A stretch of 64,000 bases of DNA, taken from NCBI GenBank assembly GCA_000149265.1, contig CH001341.1:446892-510891 (forward strand), read 5' to 3'. The DNA is from Ciona savignyi. Its lineage: Eukaryota > Chordata > Ascidiacea > Phlebobranchia > Cionidae. Position numbers and translations under genes: made by a program. The notes beneath the pieces were generated by a model. It was not told the origin of the DNA. It saw nothing but the letters and a program-made list of their open reading frames with translations, and did no database searches. Below, in pieces: positions 43,001 to 55,000 of the stretch. Position 1 is the stretch's first letter, and each line of letters begins with the position of its first letter.

Positions 43001-46000
43001 GGAGTCGAAACCAAAATGGTGATTCAGCTATTTTTGCCTTCATTATTTATTTATATAGATTTTGATGTTTAGAATCAACAGCTTAAGTAAGCTCATCCGA
43101 ATTTTACAAATGTCCATGTCTGAATCCAGCGTTTTGATGGTGTAAAAAATAGCATAACTTAGTAATAGCTCCGGTAACCTTAATGTGGGTATGAGATTAA
43201 CATGCATATCCCATATTTTCAGAAAAATAATATTCAGCTATATTTGCCTCCATAATTTATTTTTATATAATTTGATGTTCAGGATTAATGGTTTAAGTGA
43301 GCTTATCTGTGTTATCTGATTTTTAGATGTTACCTGAACCCAGCTGTTTAATGGTGTAAACAAAACTTCAACCCTGTAATAGCTACGGTACCTTGACTGT
43401 GGGCATGAGATAAACATGAATATCCCATCAAAATATTATCAGCCTGTAGTCAGGATACCAGAGCAAATATAGTTTGTTTTACCCATTGATTCACTGGGTC
43501 TAAGTTGTGTTCTTTTATAAGTCAAATAGTATAATCTTATGAGTCAAAGAATATATCTGAAATAAACTTAAAAAGCAGAGAATCTTCTTTTCATAGAAAA
43601 TTAGAATTGTATGTATAATCTATGAAATAAATCTAATTTTTACTTATTATTATTGTTATCAAAAAATGTATTTTAACATTTTTTTAAATTTTAAATCAAG
43701 TTAATTTTAAATTTTAAATCAAGTATAAAAATAAAAATCATTTTCTATCTTTGTGAGCACTTATTTTGAATTCCTAAAGTCAAAAAATAATTCCTTTTCG
43801 ACTAAAATTCGAATCTTAATTCAGGAATAGACATCCCTATGTATCATCTATCAAGATTATTTTACCAACATTGCATTAAAATGATTTATTTTGCCACTTA
43901 ATTTCGAGTTGCTAGAGTCAAAAAATAATTCGGAATCATTTCTTTTTAAATTTAATTGTCCCAAATTTTTTTCCTATTATTTTTATTAAAAATGATTTAT
44001 ATTTCCAGGTATATGGAGCTTTACCCTGATAGGTTGACGTTTATTCTTGGAAGATTATTCGTATTTGCTTTCACCTGGAGTGTTGGAGGAGTTCTGAACA
44101 GGTAAATTAAACTACTTTTAAATCCTCTTTTATAGCTATTTAATACTAAGCTCAAATAATGTTTGTCCTTTTAAATGGCAAAACGCAACGGTTGGTACCG
44201 CACGAAAATTGTCTAATTTCTTTACAATTATGTAAAGAAACAAAGAGAAAATATTTAGAACACCTCGCACCCACCATTAAGTTTCTGGAGCTATTGCTCT
44301 TTGCTGTACATAAGAATTTTCTACTTTTTAACTCTACTAATTAGCAAGGAGCTTGTTTTCACAATTTATCCTTTTGAATGACGTCGTAACCAACTATGCT
44401 AATGCGCCAACCTAGTTTTGTTGTTTATTGAAAATTGCCAAAACTTTTAAATTCTCGAAATTTGTTGGAAATTGGTATAATTTGTTATAAATTGCAAAAA
44501 ATGTTTGTAAATTTCTATTTTTTTTTGTAAATTGCCACCATTTGTTCATTTTTTTGAAAATTTTCAATTTTTTCGTAAATTGTCAATTTTGTTAAAAATT
44601 TCGCAATTTTAAATTTTTTTCAACTTTCCTTTCAACCAATCAGAGAAGACGACCAGGAAGAGGACACGTTAATCAGCTCAACTGTGATTGGTCGAGATGA
44701 AACGCTGATTAATATGAGCTATGATTTCGACCAATTGGTGCACGACATCTTTGAGAAAGACACAGGGATTGGAGTCACCTTCCCCTCTGGAAGCCGATCA
44801 ATTTTCTCCTACTTTGTTGATTTGCAGGTAGTTGGGCTAGAATTGTAATTAAAAAGGTTGAAGGTTTAAAGTGAATGGAATAGCAGTAAAATCACATATA
44901 TACACTTGCCTAAATATACTTTATGCTCTGTATACAACTAAAGTACTAAATTAACACTAGAATTGTACTCAAATAAGTTAAAAAATAAGTGCTTAGAATA
45001 CCAGTAAATGGCTGCAAAAAATTAATTAATATTGTATGAAAAACCTGTATGAGTGCTATCTGAAATATAAGGTAGTTTTTCCGTTTTTTCCTAATACTTT
45101 TCTAGTTTATCAGGCTGTTTCTTTTGTAACTTGAACAAAAATGTACTTAGTTATGGTCTACAGTTATGTACAGAGCAGAGAGTATACTGGGCAAGTCACT
45201 TAATAGCAAAGGATGCCTAATAACACCAATACCATTTCAAATTGTCTCAACTCATTATATATTTTTTACACTTATTTTAGCCCTATAACCTCAATTTATT
45301 CATTTCAAATTCAGCTGGTCTTTTTTAAATTGAATTCATTTCTTTTAAACTAAGTTTGTCCATTTTAAGCTCAATTTAACCCAGTTAAAATTAGATTAAT
45401 TATTGTCCTTTAATCCTCCAGTCAGGGAGGTTCGTGCCATGGGACGAACTGGTGCCAGCCACACGAACCTTGATTGAACGAGGCCTCACCTACACACTGG
45501 TTGGTAACAATCGAGCTCTGGTGTCGGACCAACGGAAATCCGCGGCGTTGGATACTGGAGCCCAATTAGTGCCTACAAATGACACAGTGAGTATAGGATA
45601 CGATATTCATGTTTATCCTTGTGAATGGGAAAACGCATTCTGAGGCTTTAACAAACAGGCAAGCCCGACCTTGTGCCCACTGTCGGGTAATCGAAACTAC
45701 TACAGTGCTGGTATAATATCAGAGTTATTTGTTAGATTAGGTTTTAAGGAATAAATACATGTTGTTGATTGTTGGTTGTATAGAGAAATAATGATTTTAA
45801 ATCAGGGACGTTGTTTTTGTATTTGACAATGATAATATTGTGTTTTTGTCTTGAATTTTTAATTAATTGTTTTTCCATTTGATTTCAGATCAGATATTCC
45901 TTTTTATCTGCTTTGCTTCTGCTCAATAAATTCCCAGTTCTGTTGACTGGGGATAGTGGGGTGGGGAAAACTGCATTGATACAGGTTTGTTGATTAGTGT

Positions 46001-49000
46001 GGACAGCGTAAGGTTAATTTTTCTTACAAGTTTCTATATTAGCAATACAACTTTGCATCATAGGATAAAATAGGATAGAATATTCATCTTTATCCCCGTG
46101 AATGGCAAAACCAAGGGGGTTAACACACGGACAATCGTCGGATCACCTCGCGCCCACCGTCGGGTTACCGGAGCTATTGCAGTGTGTTGTGTATGATAGA
46201 CACGTTCCTTCAATTTGGTGGAACCCATTTATCCGCTGGGTTCATCAGCTGAGTCATGAATAGTATAGTGCAGGGAAATTTATTACAAACCAATTATTAT
46301 TCAGATTGCAGAGATTATTAATTATGTGAATTAAATGCCAGAATTAGAAATTATTTCACTCTTATAAAGGTAAATACAGGGATAGAAATTAATGTTTACA
46401 TAACAAGATTTATATGTGTTCTATGCAAACTTTTAAACTCCTTTTTTTCTTAATTAAATTAATGTGAAGATTTTTTTTGCTTACCCTTCGATTGTTATTT
46501 TATTTCGGATCAGGTTGAAATTGTAAATTAGTAATTTTGGAATAATTTCAATCAACCAAATTTGATAAGAACATCCTTAATAATAGTATGATTTTTGATG
46601 AACACTTATGTTTCCAGAATATTCTTTCCAAGCTGAACGCAGTTGGCGGGACGGGAACAGATGCTGGAACGATTCTTGGTGATGTTTTTCGCTACAGCGA
46701 GAAGACATCAGCCATACTGCAGAACATTGCAAACCTAGGAATTCTTAACCAATCAGAAACTCCCCTTGATTTAAATGATGGTATTAGCCAACCGGGTAAG
46801 CAAGGAAAATCAATGGAATTAATTACTATTCTGACAGGTTAGTCTAGTGTTTAAGTGCGTCGCCTTTCAGCCGAGGGTTGCAGGTTTGAAGTTGGTCGCC
46901 AACTAGTCTGTTTTGTCCTTGGGCAAGGCACTTAACGGACATTGCCTTAACCTTGCGGATTAATGGGTTCTACTAAATTGAAGGAACGTGTCTATCATAC
47001 ACAAAACGCTGCAATAGCTCCGGTAACTCGACGGTGGACGCAAGGTGACCTGACAATTGCCAGTGTGTTAAACCCCTTGGTTTTCCAATTCACAGGAATA
47101 AAAATCAATATCCTATCCCATCCTAGTATTTAATATAAAAAATGTAATGTGAAAATCATGAAGGATTTTGTCAGCCAAATAAATAATGCACTATTGCGTC
47201 ACCTTTAAGCAAAGGGTTTTAGAATCAAATTTGGTCACTGACTACTTGGTTGTGTCCTTGTGCTGGGCATTTTAAGGCGTGTACCCAGTGGATTAATAGC
47301 TTGTATTTAAAATAAAAGAACGTCTGATACCTATACAACTCACTGCATTTGCTTGGGTAACCTGATGGTCATGTAATAACACCATTTGGATACTCATAAA
47401 TAACATTTTCCAGTTATTAATACTCTCGTGATGAATACTTTTGTGATAACATTTTTTGAATTATAGGGATAACATAAACAGCGTGTTCTTTTACCAGTGG
47501 CTACAAAAGCACAGAGTGGAGATCTTGTGATAAACACGATTCAGTTTAGTGCGTTGACTCAACCTTCTCAGTGCCAGGTATCTTTCAAAATATTCGTAAC
47601 TGTTTGTGAATCTTACATAAAAACCGCTGAAATGATACATTGGTACTGGTGGGTCCACAGTAATAAACCTCCAAAAATAAACTAAACTGCACCCACTTTG
47701 AATCAAGAACAGCAGAACAAAAGAACAAAATTTAAATTAAATTAAATAACCCTAATCTATAACCATAAACTAGCAAGCTATGCTAGTAATCCAGTATTAT
47801 ACAATTATTTACTGTTTTTTCTTCTAAAAATTTAGTAATATAATAAATCTAAAAAATACAGTAATACAATTTACGAAGCACACAATAAATTATGAAGAAA
47901 AAGGAGAAATAATGACACTAATTATCTTTAACAGTGTTAAAAATAATAATAATAAATAATCTTAAATTTGTATTTTATTGGTAAATTCACTGTTGTTTCT
48001 TCTATGATATTTTAAAACTCATTAATATTCGAAATATCACGACCGTGAATTGCATCACCAGGCGCAAATGATGAATAAGCTCGTAAAACGATCACGTGAT
48101 TCGGTTGGACCACCTCGTGGTAAGAAATGCATTGCGTTCGTGAATGATCTTAACATGCCCTCGAGTGACAAACATGGTTCCCAACCCCCACTTGAACTGT
48201 TGAGGTAAATTTTAAAATCTTTGGTTTATTTGACTTCTATTTAAGTCATTAAACTACATATTAAATTAAATGATATAAAATCTTGTGCATATTTGTGTAT
48301 ATTTTTAGAGGTATTTTTGTATGCTTGAGATGCTTTATCAGTTTTAGTACAACCCAGTAATTCAATAAGAGTGGAATATATCCGCATAGTCCCTTGTTCA
48401 AGGATACAAACAACTAGCTAGTGACCAGTTTCAAATCTGCAACAATTTGAATTTAAAGGCGACGTACTAACCAACCAAGCTATTTGTTATAACCTCACAA
48501 AAATGCTTGAACAGATTTTCCCACACCAATGACAGAAATCAGACCATTTGTCCCTTCCGAATACTATTTCTTAGCCGATTAGTCTGATGGGTTAGTGCGG
48601 AGCCGTTTCTAAAAGGGTTGCAGGTTCGAAACTGGTCACTAGCTAGTCGGTTGCGTGTCCTTGGACAAATCACTTAACGGATATTGCCTGAAATCAGCGG
48701 AATAATGGGTTCTACTAAATTTAATGAACATGGGAATTATACAAAACATACTGTAATATAACTCGACGGTGGGCGCAAGGAAATCTGATAATTGTCGGTG
48801 TGTTAACTCTCGTTGTGTTTTGCCATTCATGGGGATAAACATAAATATCCTATTGATTTCTAACAATTTTCTGTGTGTTAACCCACTTATGTTTTCCCAC
48901 CCACGGGGCTAAACATGAATATCCTATTCTATATCCTATCTTATTTAATTTCAGGCAATTTATCGACCTCGGAGGCTTCTACGACGTTAAGAAGCTGACA

Positions 49001-52000
49001 TGGAAAGGAGTGGTTGATGTGACATTGGCCGCCACTGCAGCCCCACCTGGTGGTGGGAGGGAGTTTGATCAGCTCGCGACTTTTGAAGCATTTCTCCGTA
49101 TTCGCGATGCCTCAGCCTTCAACTAAATCACTGCAGCATATTTATAAAGTGAGTAGTTTGTTTTTTGTTTTTGTTTTAATGACTTCAGTTATATTAAAGT
49201 AATTTGTAAAAAAAACAGCACATATTGCAGCATCTTTCTAAAATAACTGAAGCGTATTTATAAAGTTAATTGACGATATTCGTGATCAATTAGTCCGGCC
49301 CGTTGGTCTAATGGTTAAGTGCGGCGCCTTTCAATCGAAAGGTTGAAGGTGCGAAACTGGTCGCTAGCTAGTCGGTTGTGTCCTTGGGCAAGGCACTTTA
49401 CGGACATTGCCTGAACCCAGAGGATTAATGGGTTCTACCAAATTGAAGGAACATGTTTATCATATACAACACACTGCAATATCTCCGTTAACCCGACAGT
49501 GGACGTGAGGTGATCTCACGATTACCCGTGTGTTAACCCCCTTGGTTTTCCCATTCACGGGGATAAAGATTAATATCCTATCCTAATTCCCTAATTGGTT
49601 ATTGTAGTGTGGGAATTAAACTACAGACTTATGAAATGAAGAAATAATTTCAACCATCATTCGCCGAGATTATAATTTCTGTACCAAACCATCCATTTTA
49701 CAGGTCCAGCTTGGACATTTCTTCGAGAATCGAGATTTCATGCCTGAAGTAAAAGAGAGTTGTCCACAAGTAGTGAACGCTGGCATAGCGGTGTATTATA
49801 AGATGTGTAACGCCATGCTACCTACTCCTGACAAGTCACATTATACATTCAATCTGCGAGACCTTTCTGATGTTATAAAAGGAGTCTTACAGGTGTGGTG
49901 ATTATTATATGCTTTTTGTGCTTATCACTTATTAAAACATAAAGCAACACAATTTAGGAACCCCCTTTTTCTATAGAAATTTTTGTATTGTAGTTTTAAG
50001 TCTTTTCACTATTTTTTTTGTGTTTTTCGATAAAAAATTATAAATAGTGTAATCCTTTTTAAAATTATATATTTTTTTAATAAAAGGGTGTAAAAATTAC
50101 CTTAAATTAGTTTTGGCTATATTTTGCATTTCCCAAGATCACAAACGTCTAGCCAGAAGATGGTTTAGATCCCACAACCCCTTCTGCCAAATGCTGATAC
50201 AGTTTGAACTATCATCCAAGCGAGATTTCACATTCTTTTAACACAATTTGACATTAACAGGCAGATGAGTCCGTGATAGTATCACGTGAAACGATTGCTC
50301 ATCTATTCGCTCACGAAGCAACTAGGGTGTTTCACGATAGACTCACAGACGCCACTGATCGATCAACCTTTCACCAGTTTCTGTCCGATGATCTTCATAA
50401 CTATTTCAAGGTGAAATTGTACTCCTACTGTTGCGGCCATACTTTACCCAATACCGAGCCTGGCCTTTTATAATGAGATACGCGCAAAATCTTGTTGTTC
50501 TTGTATTGCGGTAACTAAAACTTAAAAGTGACCCAAGGTTCCAAGGGTATGCCACACAACACGCACTACAGAGCAAATAAAAACATTAAAAAAATACGTG
50601 GCCGTACACTTTAAAAGATTTGTCCATTCGAAAAAAAAGTTTCTGTATATTCTATGAATATAAGTTTTATGGAAAAAAATTGTAACTATAAAGACTTGTT
50701 TATTTATGACTTTCTATAAATTAAAATATTTCAGATAACAATCCCGGCCGAAACCCTGCAAAACGCGCCGATAATTTTTGGTGATTTCCTTGACATGAAT
50801 GCCCCATCAGCAAGCAGAATGTATAGACAACTCCCATCTCATAACATGCTCTCCACTCTACTGGAGGAATATTACATGAGAATCAGGTACAGTGGGCTGA
50901 TGGTAATTCCAAGGGGAAAGTGGTTGAAATGTGGTAATACCCTTAAATAACTTAAAAAAGGTAATGCACCTTAAATAACTTAAAAAGGTAATGCCCCTAA
51001 ATAACTAAAAAAAGGTAATTTAATGCCCCTTAAATAAATTTTAATAAAATGAATCTAATAAAAAGTATAAAAATAGTTGTTGCTTAGTTGTATAAATGTT
51101 TAACAACTATATCTAATTAGTTGAATAAAAACTAATCTATTATATAAGATAAGTTGAATAAAAATTCAACATGTAGATAATATATTAAGTTCATTGGAAT
51201 TTGCAGAGTTACATTTTTACACTTATTTTTTGTATCCGTATTGCTTCAAAGAGGCATTAATGTTTTAAAGCAATTTAATAAATTTTAACCTTGCATATCA
51301 TTTCTTTCTAATTATGGGTCCCATTTGGAAATATGGGACACATATTGTTTTTGTCTGTTTTTTTTTATTTTTTTCGTTAAACGCTTGACAGGCATGGCTT
51401 GTGGACCCGACATCTACCAGAAGGGGTAATGGAATCACAATAAAACTTTGTCATTTGTTCGACAATATGTCCTAGAAATGCAAAAAGAAAACTTTTGGGT
51501 AATATACCCAGGGGAATTCCCCTGGGAGGTAAATAACCAAAATGGATTTTTTTTAAATAGCTTTTTTGCCCATAACGCTTAAACGGCTGCTTCAAATTTT
51601 TAATTAGATTTGGTAAAATATAAGTGCATTAGCCACTAATAAAACACCTAAAAGAATTAAAAAAATTACCTAGGGAAATACCCTAAAAAATAAGATTTTG
51701 TTCTCAAATTATGATTGTGACAGGCATGGCTTGTTGCCCCGACATCTAACAGATTGGGTATTAAAATCGAAATTAAACTTTGTCATTTGTTAGACAACAT
51801 GGTCTAGATATGCAGAAACCAAAATCGTGGGTAATATACCCAGGGAAATTCCCCTGTGAGTTGAAAAACCAAAACTTTATTTTTTTAAATAATTAGCTTT
51901 TTTTGTGCATAGCGCTCAAATGGCTGCTCCAATTTAAATTACATTTGATAAAATGTGAGTGCATTAGTCACTGATATAACACTTAAAATAATTAAAAAAA

Positions 52001-55000
52001 TTAACAAGGGAAATACCCTAAATATGAGATTTTGTTCTTAAATCATGATTGTGACAGGCATGGCTTGTGGCTCCGACATCTACTAATAAACGTAATGGAA
52101 TCGCAATGAAACTTTGCCATTTGTTAGACAACATGGCCTAATTTTGCACAAATCAAAATTTTGTGTAATATACCCAGGGAAATCCCCTGGGAGTTGAAAA
52201 ACCAAAACATTATTTTTTTAAATAATTAGCTTTTTTTGCGCATAGCGCTTAAATAGCTGCTCCACATTAAATTTGATTTGATAAAATGTGAGTGCATTAG
52301 TCACTGATATAACACTTAAAATAATTAAAAAAATTAACAAGGGAAATACCCTAAATATGAGATTTTGTTCTTAAATCATGATTGTGACAGGCATGGCTTG
52401 TGGCTCCGACATCTACTAATAAACGTAATGGAATCGCAATGAAACTTTGCCATTTGTTAGACAACAAGGCCTAATTATGCGAAAACCAAAATTTTGGGTA
52501 ATATACCCAGGGGAATTCCCCTGGGAATTGAAAAACCAAAACAGTATTTTTTTAAAATTAGCTCTTTAGGGCATAGCGCTTGGTCGGCTAAAATGTTAGT
52601 TCCCTATCCGACCTTGTACCATTGAGCAAAATGAAATACAATACCTAGGGAAATACCCTAAAAATTACGACTTGTTTCTCAACCATAATTGTAACAGGCA
52701 TGCCATATCGCGCCGACATCTCCAACAAGGAGTCGCCAAAGCGGATTAAAACTGTTTGTTAGATTATCCTTGATAACATTACTCAGATATGTAAAAACAG
52801 AGAAATTAATGTACTAAGCCCAGGGGAATTCCATGAAAGAATGAAAAACTCAATCGGACTGTTTTGGGAATTGACCTTCATTATACTACAGCGCTTGACA
52901 AGAAGCTTAAATTAAAACATTTGTGGTAAAATGTTCGGAAATCTCACACTCGTATTCTTTTTATAACTGCACATGGAAAAGAAGTTTGGTTTAATAACTA
53001 TGGGACCCATGCGTTTATGCTTGCAGAAACAAAACTATGACAGTCCGGTTAAAACTTTTTGAAATGTTAATTAACATGGACCTGACGTGCACATATCTAA
53101 CATTAACATATATTGTGTAGGAAACAATAATATCAAGATCGGATTGTTACCTTAGGGACCCATGCGTTTATGCATGCAGAAACAAACTACATACCCGGTG
53201 TACAAAATACATATGGTGGTTAGGGACCCTGCTCGCATATATACATATCATACATAAGGGGTTTTACAAATAGTGGTGTTAAAATGACACTCTCTAGTTA
53301 TATTATCCACTCTCTAATTATATTATCCTATTTGATTTCAAATATTTTTTTATCAACATTAGTATTTCATCATATTTTTCAATTTTAAGTTTGAACTTTT
53401 ACCAATATATTGGCATTTTTTAGTCTCTTCTATTTCAAGTTCGAATTTTCAACATTCTTTTTAATTTTAAGCATTTTCAACAATACAACAGCCTACAACT
53501 TTCCCAACATTTCGCAGCTCAAGTCTATCAAGCAGCCCTCCCCTTATATTCTTTGAAGCGGCCATCGACCACGTGGTTCGGGCCGCTCGGGTCTTCCGGC
53601 AGCCCGGTGCACATCTTCTGCTGGTGGGTATTGATGGAACTGGGAAAGTGACAACTTGTAAATTGGCTGCACGAATTGCTGGCTGCCAAGTGTACAGGTA
53701 ATTTTAAGCTTATTTTGTAATGATTACTTTAAGTTGGTTAAGCTTCTAGTTGGTTATGTATTTTAGGATTACTTCAAGTTGGTTATGCTTTATATTATGA
53801 TTTACTTTATGGTTGTACTTTACTTCATGGTTTATTTTATGGTTATGCTTTACTTCATGGTTTACTTTATGGTTGTACTTTACTTCATGGTTTACTTTAT
53901 GGTTATGCTTCACTTCATGGTTTACTTTATGGTTATGCTTTACTTCATGGTTTACTTTATGGTTGTGCTTTACTTCATGGTTTATTTTATGGTTATGCTT
54001 TACTTCATGGTTTATTTTATGGTTGTGCTTTACTTCATGGTCTACTTTATGGTTGTGCTTTATTTCATGGTTTACTTTATGGTTGTGCTTTATTTCATGG
54101 TTTACTTTATGGTTGTGCTTTAATTCATGGTTTACTTTATGGTTGTGCTTTAATTCATGGTTTACTTTATGGTTGTGCTTTATTTCATGGTTTACTTTAT
54201 GGTTGTGCTTTATTTCATGGTTTACTTTATGGTTGTACTTTACTTCATGGTTTACTTTATGGTTATGCTTTATTTCATGGTTTACTTTATGGTTGTGCTT
54301 TAATTCATGGTTTACTTTATGGTTGTACTTTACTTCATGGTTTACTTTATGGTTGTGCTTTACTTCATGGTTTACTTTATGGTTGTGCTTTACTTCATGT
54401 TTTACTTTATGGTTGTGCTTTAATTCATGGTTTACTTTATGGTTGTGCTTTAATTCATGGTTTACTTTATGGTTGTGCTTTAATTCATGGTTTACTTTAT
54501 GGTTGTACTTTACTTCATGGTTTACTTTATGGTTGTGCTTTACTTCGTGCTTTACTTTATGGTTGTGCTTTACTTCATGGTTTACTTTATGGTTGTGCTT
54601 TACTTCATGGTTTACTTTATGGTTGTGCTTTACTTCATGGTTTACTTTATGGTTGTGCTTTACTTCATGGTTTACTTTATGGTTGTGTTTCACTTCATGG
54701 TTTACTTTATGGTTGTGCTTTAATTCATGGTTTACTTTATGGTTGTGCTTTATTTCATGGTTTACTTTATGGTTGTGCTTTATTTCATGGTTTACTTTAT
54801 GGTTGTGCTTTATTTCATGGTTTACTTTATGGTTGTGCTTTATTTCATGGTTTACTTTATGGTTGTGCTTTACTTCATGGTTTACTTTATGGTTGTGCTT
54901 TAATTCATGGTTTACTTTATGGTTGTGCTTTTATTCATGGTTTACTTTATGATTGTAGTTTATAATTGCTTTAGGGAAATGGTTTATGGTTACATCTGGT

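Noticed and set aside
53746-54693. Long open frame on - with a [10 protein letters not shown]-type repeat, and its partner on + (53813-54952)
   Set aside because: Both are translations of the 30-bp minisatellite, whose unit is a multiple of three. No start context, no non-repeat sequence.
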